This document shows positions 9,001 to 16,068 of a DNA stretch of 32,319 nt, one piece after another. The notes under the pieces are model-generated. The model did not search any database and was not told where the DNA came from. It was given only the letters and a program-made list of their open reading frames with translations. The number at the start of each line of letters is the position of its first letter. Within the stretch, counting starts at the first letter, position 1. Origin of the DNA: Saprospiraceae bacterium (lineage in GTDB: Bacteria > Bacteroidota > Bacteroidia > Chitinophagales > Saprospiraceae); the NCBI GenBank assembly GCA_022841745.1, contig JALHQW010000079.1, positions 1 to 32,319 on the forward strand. Reading direction: 5' to 3'. A program made the translations under genes and the position numbers.

Positions 9001-9065
9001 ACAAGCTTCGTTGTTGCGAAGCAAAAAGCCACTAAAAAGCAGCATAAGCGCAGGAGCATGGCCAT
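6045..9065 (-). CDS. Very large exported TraB/GumN-family protein
   Basis: A signal peptide (residues 1-24, ending near LVSQ) leads into a TraB/GumN domain (PF01963-type). It shows YLFGTMH (GTMH 49-52), AMEVH (Glu78) and, near residue 260, CAVGAAHLPGEDG followed by LLRNKGYQVRRV. TraB-type proteins have a fold related to EreA/ChaN and are suspected metallo-hydrolases; their substrate is generally unknown. The family is normally about 280-350 residues, whereas this protein has 1006. After residue 300 there appear to be two related beta-rich domains (about 305-450 and 465-610), then a helical HEAT-like stretch (about 620-900) and a C-terminal beta domain. It probably acts in the periplasm. There is no lipobox. 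The ATG at 9059 is an equally good start. Confidence 0.82.
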   Translation of the reverse strand: MAMLLRLCCFLVAFCFATTKLVSQTAKPDYALLWEVSRNDLPESCYLFGTMHLRDERVFELCDSVLLAIEAVDAFAMEVHPDSALSYVINLSMNDRDTFNELRETLSEDAYEEVEELLNRKANTSLDELKSKNPKLVEQMLKGIKELPFSKKRPQILDLTLFSYANGRGKNMFGLERMSEYSDLTKAFFEIFEDSIVAKDRPPVNLNGLIETYRTGNIDALKVMVNDRFSNENYRRELLTNRNIRMVDKMIGHGRRQSIFCAVGAAHLPGEDGMLALLRNKGYQVRRVYAHFTGVADSLFEANKPIPTQLTFKDEGRGFSALLPTEPQVHWARQQLEDDNNMTTKLYIAMDLHAGREYTIAVFDYPPSLVFTDKQAVFNTAIENYELQWGPQIGESRTVYVDGFLGSASKYRTQGSYINVQGTMRGTRFYTFATTHPVGTSDSSSQAFFKSVRLLPLNQSPLLPTELPEIGCTLALPSSYHLKADTSEAQVTYSYSSGDTLASNNYILTETILSKYFETETPDSFLINYRQKLVGDSSFTVKDTLFGSMPSFYLTSFDTANLNFTEHLVMLTDTGVYELIVNKAAPDTSGLAWAFFNSFKPKRQWTGALLKRETTQLLLDDLASEDTLVAQQAKDALYEHEIQDEDLTAIFNALQKPMPLDTMPWGSTHGMLISKLEDRKDERLLPFLVAYFHDNKAMRYRQRNALQVMLSMQDSAAYNAYFELAPTVDTADGLDIPFYGHLNFLIQDSALVLELLPRLFPLRKHPAYNYMVYNAISNSIRAKWGDRSGFHPYAADIVKDAWAISDANRLLAGADSLELWEDRWDFINLLDIAGYLPAPAGSVDLLKKMQALPDAWMLNAVVVSLIRHGEKLDKSALNKIHDLPYAWHTLLETLHLEGWMDKIPSKMLDLETYIEGGIPYLMDGEIESVADFKIIEKRKHIHQGEEVWLYVFSFKFDETEEDSYIGICSQPKSGKLTANPAIFDVSYDTFDGGNMEALIEEVLGYY

Positions 9066-9107
9066 GATGAGATATGGGCTATTTTTTGGATTGATGCTAG
9101 ACTTAAG

Positions 9108-9264
9108 GGTTCGTCAAGTTTTGGGGTTTTCGGGTTTTCGGGGTTTGGCCTAAAAGCTATTTTTGAAAGGTTGGTTAGATTTCAACTCGCTCTAAAATGA
9201 TTTATGGTTAGATTTTGTCCCCAAACCCTAAAACCCCAGAACCTTAGAACTTCACGAACCATTG
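9108..9264. repeat. Dispersed palindromic intergenic repeat, copy A
   Basis: This block is homologous along its length to 19754-19931. The right arm 9219-9264 matches 19879-19924 with one mismatch. The left end GGTTCGTCAAGTT is the inverted counterpart of the right end AACTTCACGAACC. It fills most of the 242-bp spacer between the TraB-like gene start and the methyltransferase 3' end. No reading frame of note is present. Confidence 0.8.
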
Positions 9265-9307
9265 GTGCTAAAACCCCGCCGATTTGCACGATTCAGCCTA
9301 AAAAACT

Positions 9308-10126
9308 TCACTTCCTTGCCACGGTCTCCAACACCACCGGGCACATCAGCATGGCATTTGGCATAGCAGTGAGCGTCTCGAAATCGGCGAGCGCAGCGGC
9401 AAGTTCCCCTTCGGTCAGCAGGCCACGCTCCGAGATTTTCGGCAAATAAATGTTCAGGAAGGAATAAGGCCATTCCCAAGTCAGGTCACTTGGCTTGGCC
9501 AACTTGCAGATGGTGCGGGTGTGCAGCACTTCCATGTTGAGCCGCTCGGCCATACCCGGCACGAGGCGCCCCACGTCAATATCGCCGGGCTGCTCGTGCT
9601 TCATGGAGTGGTAGCAGGCGGCGATGCCTTTTTTGAGGCCGGGCAGCGGTGGCTCCGACTGGAACACCGACCAATCGAAATACTCCTGCACCACCATGCG
9701 GCCACCGGGCTTTAGGGCGTCCCGCACCTTGGCCAGCACTTGTTCAGGGTTGGGCACCCAAGCCAATGCCCAGCGGCAGAATGCTCCGTCGAGGCTGTCC
9801 GGCTGGAGCTGCATATCGTCGAAATAGCAGTTCTGCAACTCGATGTTCAGCCCGTGCAGTTCGGCGTTTTTTTTCAGGAACTCGATAAAATTGGCCGATA
9901 GGTCAACGCCAATCACCTTGCCCCGGTCGCCTACCATGTAGGCCAGTTCCGACGTGCAGAAACCGGGGCCGCAGCCGAGGTCGAGCAGGGTGTGGCCAGC
10001 TTGGAAGCCGCCAAGTTCCCACCCTCGCCGGGCTTCGCTGGCCCATACCTGGTGCTGTAGGCCCAGACGGTGCAGTTCTGCCCGCTCGGTGCCGAGGATG
10101 TAGGCGTTTTTCTCTTGATTTGACAT
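9308..10126 (-). CDS. Class I SAM-dependent methyltransferase
   Basis: The 272-residue protein carries the SAM-binding motif I LLDLGCGPG at residues 47-55, an acidic motif II (VIGVDLSANFI), and a post-motif region (DGAFCRWALAWVPNPEQVLAKVRDALKPGGRMVV-type) typical of Methyltransf_11/25 enzymes. The C-terminal 90 residues would form the substrate lid and give no clue to the substrate. Similar proteins act on small molecules, quinones or lipids. The gene is divergent from the NnrU-like gene at 10261. Confidence 0.88.
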   Translation of the reverse strand: MSNQEKNAYILGTERAELHRLGLQHQVWASEARRGWELGGFQAGHTLLDLGCGPGFCTSELAYMVGDRGKVIGVDLSANFIEFLKKNAELHGLNIELQNCYFDDMQLQPDSLDGAFCRWALAWVPNPEQVLAKVRDALKPGGRMVVQEYFDWSVFQSEPPLPGLKKGIAACYHSMKHEQPGDIDVGRLVPGMAERLNMEVLHTRTICKLAKPSDLTWEWPYSFLNIYLPKISERGLLTEGELAAALADFETLTAMPNAMLMCPVVLETVARK

Positions 10127-10204
10127 GCTGCTGGATGCTCGTTTAGCCCTTTGGGGATACTGGATGAGGGCGCATTTGGCAGGCTTCTTTCCACCAATTT
10201 ATTG

Positions 10205-10212
10205 CAAAGTTA
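10205..10212 (-). promoter_or_regulatory. Probable -7 box of the methyltransferase gene
   Basis: On the minus strand the sequence reads TAACTTTG, matching TAnnTTTG, about 80 bp before the ATG at 10126. No TTG is seen at the usual -33 distance. Confidence 0.45.
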
Positions 10213-10232
10213 AAACAACCATTTGCTCGTGC

Positions 10233-10240
10233 TATTTTTG
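10233..10240 (+). promoter_or_regulatory. Probable -7 box of the NnrU/ICMT-like gene
   Basis: TATTTTTG matches TAnnTTTG 20 bp before the ATG at 10261, which would give a very short leader. No clear -33 TTG was found. Confidence 0.45.
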
Positions 10241-10260
10241 CCACCTTTAAAAACAACCTA

Positions 10261-10845
10261 ATGACCGTCCTTCATTTTACCCTTGCCACCGTCGCCTATT
10301 TCGTACTTCACAGCATACTTGCTGCCGATGGTGTTAAGGCGGGTTTGAGCCGCCTGTTGCCAGTCCGCTATTACCGCTTGGCTTACAACGTGCTGGCCGT
10401 CGTGCTGTTGGCTGCCTTGCTAGTCCTGTATTTTTTGGTGGAGAAAAAGCCGCTCTGGCCGCTGAACAAGCTGCTGGTTTTCGGCGGCGGCATCCTCTGC
10501 ATTTTTGGAATAAGCTGGGTAGTTCGGGCCTTCACGAAATACGACATCGGCGAGTTCGCAGGGCTGGAGCAGTTGCGCAGTGGAAAACAGCCGGCCCATA
10601 CAAAGCTCATTATCCGTGGGCTGAACGGCAAGGTGCGCCACCCACTCTATTTTGGCAGCTTGCTGCTCGTTTGGGGCGTCATGTTTTTGCTCCAAAACGA
10701 TGCGGCACTTGCCTTCGCAATGGTTTCCACGATTTACCTTATCATTGGAACCAGGCTGGAAGAGGAGAAGTTGGTCGCCCAATTTGGCAAAGCCTACCAA
10801 AAATACCAGCGGGAAGTGCCTATGCTGGTGCCGAGGTGGCGGTGA
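10261..10845 (+). CDS. NnrU / isoprenylcysteine methyltransferase-like integral membrane protein
   Basis: The 194-residue protein has about five hydrophobic segments. Its C-terminal half holds the PEMT/ICMT-type signature: GKVRHPLYFGSLLLVWG, then a YLIIGTRLEEEKL segment and a FGKAYQKYQREVPMLVP tail. In this superfamily the RHP, EE and YxxY residues bind S-adenosylmethionine at the membrane face. Relatives include NnrU, methanethiol S-methyltransferase MddA and isoprenylcysteine carboxyl methyltransferase. The sequence does not let me choose between them. The gene is divergent from a soluble methyltransferase and convergent with gltX. Confidence 0.8.
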   Translation: MTVLHFTLATVAYFVLHSILAADGVKAGLSRLLPVRYYRLAYNVLAVVLLAALLVLYFLVEKKPLWPLNKLLVFGGGILCIFGISWVVRAFTKYDIGEFAGLEQLRSGKQPAHTKLIIRGLNGKVRHPLYFGSLLLVWGVMFLLQNDAALAFAMVSTIYLIIGTRLEEEKLVAQFGKAYQKYQREVPMLVPRWR

Positions 10846-10854
10846 GGGTAGCTT

Positions 10855-10916
10855 AATGTCCCTCCGTGCCTCTGTGTTTAGGAAAACACGGAGGTACGGA
10901 GGAGCACAGAGACATT
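10855..10916. terminator. Inverted repeat between the NnrU-like gene and gltX, probable bidirectional terminator
   Basis: The arm 10855-10879 pairs imperfectly with 10883-10916. Both arms are built from units like CCTCCGTGC and CTCTGTGTT, with one extra unit on the right. The right arm runs into the gltX stop codon (10915-10917). The spacer is between convergent genes, so ending transcription on both sides is a plausible role, but there is no strong T-run. Confidence 0.6.
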
Positions 10917-12450
10917 ATTTTACAAGCGCGTCAAAATGGCTGAAAGCCTTCGTCAGCCTATCCACTGTCCGGTCATTCCCAAACAATTCCATCATCTCGA
11001 ACACACCAGGTCCCTGCGTCGTGCCCGCCAAGGTGAGCCGCAGGATGGGCATCACATCGCCCGGTTTCAGTCCCCGCTCGGCCATGAACTCCTTCACGGA
11101 GGCTTCCAATGTAGCAGCCTCAAAGTTGGTTTGCGCCTTCAAGTGGTCGGCCAGCGCCTCGAACACGGGGCGGCTTTCGGGTTTCCATCGCTTCGCAATA
11201 TTCTCGTTGTCATAGGATTGCACGTCGCCGAAGAGGTAACTGGACTGCTCCACAAGGTCTGGCAGGAAGGTGCCACGGCCTTTCATCAAGTGGCAGATTT
11301 GTGTCAAGTATTCGTCCGAGACATGGTAGCCCTTTGCCTCGGCCAGTGGCTTGATTTGCGCAGCTAAAACAGCGTCGTCGGTGGCATGGAGGTACTGTTG
11401 GTTGAACCACTTGGCCTTGTCATAGTCGAAGCGGGCACCGCTCTTGCTGATTTTTTCGAGGGAAAACGCTTCGCAAAGTTCATCGAGACTGAAAATCTCT
11501 TGCTCCGTGCCGGGGTTCCAACCGAGGAAGGCAAGGAAGTTCACCACTGCCTGCGGCAAAAACCCGAACTCCCGAAAGCCCTCGAAACTGTCTTCTGGCG
11601 TGTCTGCCTTCCACGAAAGCGGGAACACGGGCATCCCGAACTTGGCACCGTCCCGTTTGCTCAGCTTGCCTTTGCCATCTGGGCGGAGGATGAGCGGCAG
11701 GTGCGAGAACCGGGGCATGGTCGCCTCCCAACCGAAAGCCCGATAGAGCAGTACGTGGTGGCCCGTGCTGGGCAGCCACTCTTCGCCCCTGATGACGTGC
11801 GTGATTTCCATCAGATGGTCGTCCACGATATTGGCGAGGTGATAGGTCGGCATGCCGTCGGACTTCATCAGCACCTTGTCGTCCAATTCGCTGGTATGGA
11901 AACTGACCTCTCCACGAATCAGGTCGGTAAACGTAACCGTCTCATTTTCAGGCACTTTCAAGCGAATGACGTAATGCTCGCCTGCGTCGAGGCGGCGTTG
12001 TACTTCTGCGGCTGTGAGGTTCAGGCTGGTCTTCATGGCCTTTCGGCTTACGGCATCGTACTTGAAATTATGGTTGCCAGCAGCGGCGGCGGCGGCACGG
12101 GCTGCCTCCAATTCTTCTGGCGTGTCAAAAGCGTAGTAGGCGCTGCCATTGGCCACAAGGTCAAGGGAGTGCTGCAGGTAGATGGCCTTTCGTTCCGATT
12201 GGCGATAGGGGGCATGTGGCCCGCCAATGCCTTGCCCTTCCGTGGGCATGATGCCGCACCAGTTAAGTGCCTCCAAGATGTACTCCTCAGCGCCCGGAAC
12301 ATAGCGCCCCTGATCGGTGTCCTCGATACGTAGGACGAAGGTGCCGCCATATTTTTTCGCAAACAGGTAATTGTACAGCGCCGTGCGTACGCCGCCAATG
12401 TGAAGCGCCCCCGTGGGGCTTGGTGCAAAACGGACCCTGATATTGCTCAT
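10915..12450 (-). CDS. gltX: Glutamate--tRNA ligase
   Basis: This is a class I aminoacyl-tRNA synthetase of 511 residues that charges tRNA-Glu. The catalytic domain begins with RFAPSPTGALHIGG (HIGH-type motif 17-20), followed by LRIEDTDQGR. The second ATP-binding signature is KLSKR at 262-266. The SDGMPTYHLANIVDDHLM segment is typical of GluRS. The C-terminal region after about 330 is the helical anticodon-binding part. Length is normal for Bacteroidota GluRS. The ATG at 12450 begins directly before the conserved N terminus. I cannot tell from sequence whether it is discriminating or also charges tRNA-Gln. The upstream spacer holds a large inverted repeat. Confidence 0.97.
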   Translation of the reverse strand: MSNIRVRFAPSPTGALHIGGVRTALYNYLFAKKYGGTFVLRIEDTDQGRYVPGAEEYILEALNWCGIMPTEGQGIGGPHAPYRQSERKAIYLQHSLDLVANGSAYYAFDTPEELEAARAAAAAAGNHNFKYDAVSRKAMKTSLNLTAAEVQRRLDAGEHYVIRLKVPENETVTFTDLIRGEVSFHTSELDDKVLMKSDGMPTYHLANIVDDHLMEITHVIRGEEWLPSTGHHVLLYRAFGWEATMPRFSHLPLILRPDGKGKLSKRDGAKFGMPVFPLSWKADTPEDSFEGFREFGFLPQAVVNFLAFLGWNPGTEQEIFSLDELCEAFSLEKISKSGARFDYDKAKWFNQQYLHATDDAVLAAQIKPLAEAKGYHVSDEYLTQICHLMKGRGTFLPDLVEQSSYLFGDVQSYDNENIAKRWKPESRPVFEALADHLKAQTNFEAATLEASVKEFMAERGLKPGDVMPILRLTLAGTTQGPGVFEMMELFGNDRTVDRLTKAFSHFDALVK

Positions 12451-12454
12451 ATTT

Positions 12455-12575
12455 GGTTGATATGGGTTGATTTATGGGTTAATAAGGGTTGATAAAAGTT
12501 GATAAAGGTTGATAGTCGTTTGCCACTATCAACCCCATCAACCCTTATCAACTTTTATCAACCCTTATCAACCCA
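12455..12575. repeat. Inverted array of GGTTGATAA-type units between gltX and the deacetylase gene
   Basis: The left arm (12455-12516) consists of repeated units of the type GGGTTGATAA and AAGTTGATAA. The right arm (12525-12575) is its inverted copy. Within them 12475-12516 matches the reverse complement of the right arm with few changes, apart from one extra unit on the right. The loop is only 8 nt (CGTTTGCC). The two genes diverge from here, so a terminator role is unlikely. The rest of the 327-bp spacer (12576-12777) holds a small inverted pair (CGTTG near 12630, CAACG near 12640) and a promoter, and nothing else I could identify. Confidence 0.85.
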
Positions 12576-12677
12576 AGATAAATTCTGTGTTAAAATGAAC
12601 CCGTCCTGGCAGCATATTTTCGTTGCAAACCGTTGATTTACAACGTGAAATAACTGCGCCTGAGCTTCGTGCCGCTC

Positions 12678-12706
12678 TTGAAACGGGCCGCAAAATTAAA
12701 CCTTTG
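12678..12706 (+). promoter_or_regulatory. Candidate promoter of the deacetylase gene
   Basis: TTG at 12678-12680, an 18-nt spacer and AACCTTTG at 12699-12706 (one mismatch to TAnnTTTG) lie about 70 bp before the start codon. Confidence 0.5.
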
Positions 12707-12777
12707 CCTTGTTACTTTATTTATAAAAAAGGTCTAAACGCCGAACCGACTGAACGTATCCAAAAATTGAAACACTT

Positions 12778-13428
12778 ATGTATCTCGTAAAAACACCTCA
12801 ATTCATCCAAAAGCTCTTCCCGAACTTCATTTGGCGGTTGCCAACCGAAGAAAGGGTGCTTCATCTCACCTTCGATGACGGCCCTATCCCAGAGGTAACG
12901 CCTTGGGTGCTCGACCAACTTTCGCAGTATAGGGCAAAAGCCACGTTCTTCTGCGTTGGCGACAACGTGCGCAAGCACCCCGAAGTGCTGGAAATGGTGC
13001 GCAAGTCGGGTCACGCCCTTGGCAACCATACCTATAACCACCTGAACGGTTGGCTCACCGACAACATGAAATACTTCCTGAATGTGCGGCGATGTGCGCA
13101 GGCATTGCATTCGAGCCTGTTCAGGCCCCCTTATGGCCGCATGAAGCCGGGTCAGGGCGACTTCCTGTTAAGGCATTACCGTATCGTGATGTGGGATGTG
13201 CTGAGCGGTGATTTCGACCCAGAAATCAGTGCCGAGCAGTGCCTCCAGAACGTACTGGACAATGCCCGTCGTGGCTCCATCATCGTGTTCCATGACAGCT
13301 TGAAGGCTTTTGATAAACTAAAATACGTGTTGCCGAAGGTGCTGGAACATTTTGCGCAGCAAGGCTACCGCTTCGCCCATTTGGAAGAGGAGCAGGAGCA
13401 AGGGCTACTGTTGGCATCGGTAGCATAA
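12778..13428 (+). CDS. Polysaccharide deacetylase (NodB homology domain)
   Basis: The 216-residue protein is a single carbohydrate esterase 4 domain that removes N- or O-acetyl groups from polysaccharides such as peptidoglycan or chitin-like glycans. The metal and catalytic motifs are all visible: TFDDGP at 31-36 (catalytic Asp, metal Asp), HTYNH with His84 and His88, RPPYG at 116-120, WDVLSGDFD at 140-148, and FHDS with His173. There is no signal peptide; the N-terminal 20 residues (LVKTPQFIQKLFPNFIWRLP) are typical of the small Bacteroidota form. These proteins may be cytoplasmic or exported by an unrecognised route. The gene is convergent with recA. Confidence 0.93.
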   Translation: MYLVKTPQFIQKLFPNFIWRLPTEERVLHLTFDDGPIPEVTPWVLDQLSQYRAKATFFCVGDNVRKHPEVLEMVRKSGHALGNHTYNHLNGWLTDNMKYFLNVRRCAQALHSSLFRPPYGRMKPGQGDFLLRHYRIVMWDVLSGDFDPEISAEQCLQNVLDNARRGSIIVFHDSLKAFDKLKYVLPKVLEHFAQQGYRFAHLEEEQEQGLLLASVA

Positions 13429-13436
13429 AATGAAAA

Positions 13437-13466
13437 TGGCCGGACGTGTGTTAAGCGCCCGGCCAA
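13437..13466 (+). terminator. Stem-loop after the deacetylase gene
   Basis: TGGCCGG (13437-13443) pairs with CCGGCCA (13460-13466). Only a weak T-rich stretch (ATCTTTAT) follows. Confidence 0.6.
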
Positions 13467-13489
13467 TCTTTATACTTGAGATACCAATG

Positions 13490-13593
13490 ATTCTTCACTG
13501 ATTCATGGTTTCATGGTTTCATTATTACATTGCTTCACTGATTCATGGTTTCACGGTTGACAAGCAATGAAACAATGAGACAATGAAACCATG
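13490..13593. repeat. Inverted array of ATTCATGGTTTC-type units between the deacetylase gene and recA
   Basis: Units such as ATTCATGGTTTC and CTTCACTG recur between 13490 and 13557. The block 13512-13535 is inverted at 13562-13593, with one extra unit (AATGAGAC-like) in the right arm. The spacer separates convergent genes, so it could help end transcription of recA. Confidence 0.75.
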
Positions 13594-13604
13594 TCCGTCC
13601 CTCA

Positions 13605-14669
13605 TCATTCCTCGTCGAAGCCACCGTCATCTTCAGCAACGGCAGCGCTGGCGGGGATTTTGACTTGGTTGGAGCTGATTTTATCCTTAATCTTTCCCTC
13701 TATTTCACGGGCCACCTCTGGATTGTCCATGATGAACTGCTTGGCGGCATCACGTCCTTGGGCGATCTTGGCACCGTCGTAGGCGTACCAAGCGCCACTC
13801 TTGCTGATGATGCCAAAGTCAACGCCCATGTCCACGATTTCGCCAGACTTGGAGATGCCCTCGCCGAAGGTAATGTCGAACTCGGCGGTACGGAACGGAG
13901 GTGCTACCTTGTTTTTCACCACCTTCACTTTCACGTGGTTGCCCACGACGTTACCCTCTTTGTCCTTGATGGCTTGGCCATTGCGGCGGATGTCGAGGCG
14001 GATGGAGGCGTAAAACTTGAGGGCATTACCGCCCGTCGTGGTCTCCGGGTTGCCGAACATCACGCCGATTTTCTCCCGCAACTGGTTGATGAAGACGCAG
14101 GTGCAGCCCGTACGGCCAATAGCAGCGGTAAGTTTTCGCATAGCCTGCGACATGAGTCGGGCTTGAAGGCCCATCTTGGAATCACCCATCTCGCCTTCGA
14201 TTTCGGCACGGGGCACGAGTGCCGCTACCGAGTCCACCACGATGATGTCAATGGCACCGGAGCGGATGAGGTTCTCGGTAATTTCAAGGGCTTGCTCGCC
14301 GTTGTCGGGCTGTGAGATGAGAAGGTTCTCGGTGTCCACGCCAAGTGCCTCGGCATAGCTGCGATCGAAGGCATGCTCCGCATCCACGAAGGCGGCAATA
14401 CCACCTTTTTTTTGGCATTCTGCAATGGAATGGATGGCGAGGGTGGTCTTACCCGAAGATTCCGGGCCGTAGATTTCGATGATACGTCCACGGGGGAATC
14501 CCCCGACTCCGAGTGCAATATCAAGGCCAAGCGAGCCGCTGGAGATACACTCCACGTCGAGCACTTGCTTGTCGCCGAGGCGCATGACGGTACCTTTTCC
14601 GAAGGTTTTGTCAATCCGGTCAATGGCCAGATTCAGCGCTTTGAGTTTGGATTCTCTGTCCTGAAACAT
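13605..14669 (-). CDS. recA: Recombinase RecA
   Basis: The 354-residue protein is the central strand-exchange ATPase of homologous recombination and the co-protease of the SOS response. Walker A is GPESSGKT at residues 68-75. The region [13 protein letters not shown] is Walker B. The loop [22 protein letters not shown] is the DNA-binding L2 area and is canonical. The acidic tail ends DDGGFDEE. The frame is open upstream to a TTG at 14708, but the ATG at 14669 matches the usual RecA N terminus ([20 protein letters not shown]). A strong promoter lies just upstream. I saw no obvious LexA box. Confidence 0.98.
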   Translation of the reverse strand: MFQDRESKLKALNLAIDRIDKTFGKGTVMRLGDKQVLDVECISSGSLGLDIALGVGGFPRGRIIEIYGPESSGKTTLAIHSIAECQKKGGIAAFVDAEHAFDRSYAEALGVDTENLLISQPDNGEQALEITENLIRSGAIDIIVVDSVAALVPRAEIEGEMGDSKMGLQARLMSQAMRKLTAAIGRTGCTCVFINQLREKIGVMFGNPETTTGGNALKFYASIRLDIRRNGQAIKDKEGNVVGNHVKVKVVKNKVAPPFRTAEFDITFGEGISKSGEIVDMGVDFGIISKSGAWYAYDGAKIAQGRDAAKQFIMDNPEVAREIEGKIKDKISSNQVKIPASAAVAEDDGGFDEE

Positions 14670-14713
14670 ATATTCTGGTTTGAGTTTGATAGTTATTGTT
14701 TGAAACAACGGTG

Positions 14714-14743
14714 CAAAGCTACACTGTTTTTAATTTAAAACAA
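14714..14743 (-). promoter_or_regulatory. recA promoter
   Basis: On the minus strand TTG (14743-14741), a 19-nt spacer and TAGCTTTG (14721-14714) form a near-perfect Bacteroidota promoter about 45 bp before the recA ATG. The rest of the 316-bp spacer up to 14985 is A/T-rich near the promoter, with the terminator at 14911-14952. I see no gene in it. Confidence 0.85.
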
Positions 14744-14910
14744 ATTTTTTGAAAAAAATAAACATTTTTTTTGAATGGTGGGAAAACGGGCTGTGCTGGC
14801 CGTTTTTGGCAAATTGGAATGGGAATGAAGGGGAAAGGTAGGGATTGTTCGGAAATATGAAAAACAAGTGGAGATAAATTGACGATTTTAAGCGAAAATT
14901 GAGGGGAGCA

Positions 14911-14952
14911 AAAACAGAAAAGCCCTGCTGGCGGGGGAACCAGACAAGGCTT
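14911..14952 (-). terminator. Rho-independent terminator of the 78-residue gene
   Basis: On the minus strand AAGCCTTGTCTGG (14952-14940) pairs with CCAGCAGGGCTT (14931-14920) with one bulged base, followed by the T-rich run TTCTGTTTT (14919-14911). Confidence 0.85.
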
Positions 14953-14985
14953 TGTTTGCTTCTGTGGGGGTGGTGCTCCAGCAGC

Positions 14986-15222
14986 TCAGTGCATTGGGTT
15001 CAATGCCGTTTGCTCGCTGTAGCGGAGGATGTTTTGGAGGGCGTTCGGCTTTGGGCTGAACTTGGCTTTCGGGAGAAGCAGGTAACCTTCGTAAAGTTCC
15101 CTGTATTCTTCCATCAAGAGCGGGTCTTCCTTGAGCGCCTGAGCGATTTCGAGGGTCTCAGTGGCTGAAGTTTCCCGATAGATGTAGCGAATCAAATCTA
15201 GTTGTGTATAGTATTGTTCCAT
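14986..15222 (-). CDS. Small conserved protein of unknown function (78 residues)
   Basis: The protein starts MEQYYTQLDLIRYIYRETS and is rich in acidic and aromatic residues, with no membrane segment and no cysteine. The first 50 residues look like helices (TLEIAQALKEDPLLMEEYREL), and the remainder is basic and proline-containing. The pattern resembles the N-terminal cytoplasmic part of some Bacteroidota anti-sigma-like proteins, but that is only an impression. A real gene is supported by its own strong terminator and by conserved-looking composition. It lies upstream of recA on the same strand, separated by that terminator. Confidence 0.7.
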   Translation of the reverse strand: MEQYYTQLDLIRYIYRETSATETLEIAQALKEDPLLMEEYRELYEGYLLLPKAKFSPKPNALQNILRYSEQTALNPMH

Positions 15223-15254
15223 TCAAATTGATAATTGGTTAGTTGACCTTAGGT

Positions 15255-15335
15255 GGGAGTTGATGAGGGTTGATAAGCGTTGATAAAGGTTGATTTTGGA
15301 AATACGAATCAACTTTTATGAACTTTCATCAACTT
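15255..15335. repeat. Inverted array of GTTGATAA-type units before the DUF2721 gene
   Basis: The left arm 15255-15295 has four units of the type AGGGTTGATAA. The right arm 15307-15335 is inverted (AATCAACTTTTATGAACTTT and so on). The unit is nearly the same as in the 12455-12575 array. It lies in a divergent spacer of 320 bp. Apart from this and the -7 box at 15502, I see nothing in the spacer. Confidence 0.75.
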
Positions 15336-15501
15336 GTCCAACACCGCCACTTTTGGCCAGTTTTCAAACTGTGCTGTTGTTCAATTTCCCCTATAAAACT
15401 ACCCGATTATTTCAATTATTGCTTTGTGGTGTAAAAAATCGAAAAAATTTCATCGAAAATCTCAAAATGCTCACCCGATGTCCATTTCAGGTATGTGTAC
15501 C

Positions 15502-15509
15502 TACCTTTG
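15502..15509 (+). promoter_or_regulatory. -7 box of the DUF2721 gene
   Basis: TACCTTTG matches TAnnTTTG exactly. It lies downstream of the longest possible start (15495), so the ATG at 15543 must be the real start if this promoter is used. Confidence 0.6.
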
Positions 15510-15542
15510 CCTTTAGTCTTTATCCTTTTTATTTTCATCAAC

Positions 15543-15941
15543 ATGCAATTGACCTTTGCCACTCCTGCGCTGTTGTTCCCGGCCATTTCGCTGCTTTTGT
15601 TGGCTTATACCAACAAGTTTTTGGCTATAGCCAACCTCATCCGCAACCTGCACGACCGCTATGAAAAGGACAACCAACCCATCTTACGGGAACAAATTGC
15701 GCACCTGCGCAAGCGGCTGAACCTCATCCGCCTGATGCAGACTTTTGGCATTGCCAGCTTCCTCATGTGCTTCGTTTGCATGTTTCTATTGTTTTGGGGA
15801 AAACAGATCGCTGCCACTTGGGTTTTTGCCTTGGCACTCCTGTTAATGATGGCCTCTTTGACCCTCAGCCTCCTCGAAATCTGGATTTCGGCAGGTGCCC
15901 TGCGCTTGTTGCTCAAGGATTTTGAAGACGATAGACGATAG
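15543..15941 (+). CDS. DUF2721-family membrane protein
   Basis: The 132-residue protein has three hydrophobic segments: TPALLFPAISLLLLAYTNKF near the N terminus, then FGIASFLMCFVCMFLLFW, then WVFALALLLMMASLTLSLLEIW. Between the first two is a charged helix (LIRNLHDRYEKDNQPILREQ, then an Arg/Lys-rich stretch). This matches the DUF2721 pattern. The function is unknown; it sits in the inner membrane. The ATG at 15543 was chosen over 15495 because a -7 box lies between them. The last codons (Glu-Asp-Asp-Arg-Arg-stop) are part of the inverted repeat array that follows, so the C terminus may have been rewritten by that element. Confidence 0.85.
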   Translation: MQLTFATPALLFPAISLLLLAYTNKFLAIANLIRNLHDRYEKDNQPILREQIAHLRKRLNLIRLMQTFGIASFLMCFVCMFLLFWGKQIAATWVFALALLLMMASLTLSLLEIWISAGALRLLLKDFEDDRR

Positions 15942-16032
15942 ACGGTTTACGATGGACGGTGGACGGTGCACAAGTTATTTCTAAGCCGTAGGCCGTCTAT
16001 CGTAAGCCGTCCATCGTCTACCGTCCATCGTC
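15927..16032. repeat. Inverted array of GACGATGGACGG-type units
   Basis: The left arm 15927-15967 repeats units such as GACGATAGACGG and ACGATGGACGG. The right arm 15985-16032 is the inverted copy (CCGTCTATCGTAAGCCG and so on). The loop is about 17 nt. The left arm contains the last five codons and the stop codon of the DUF2721 gene. Confidence 0.85.
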
Positions 16033-16044
16033 CCCCGGAATAAC

Positions 16045-16052
16045 TACCTTTG
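16045..16052 (+). promoter_or_regulatory. -7 box of the ureohydrolase-like gene
   Basis: TACCTTTG matches the consensus exactly and lies 16 bp before the ATG at 16069, so the message would be nearly leaderless. Confidence 0.55.
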
Positions 16053-16068
16053 CATCAAAGACTAACCT

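Noticed and set aside
11386-12333. 315-codon open frame on the plus strand
   Set aside because: It is antisense to gltX, whose motifs are all present; no promoter or family match supports the frame.
14670-14708. N-terminal extension of RecA from a TTG at 14708
   Set aside because: The added 13 residues are not found in RecA, and the ATG at 14669 fits the usual N terminus.
12455-16032. Possible CRISPR-like arrays in the spacers
   Set aside because: The tandem units are only 7-12 bp, degenerate and inverted half way. There are no 25-45 bp direct repeats with unique spacers and no cas genes.
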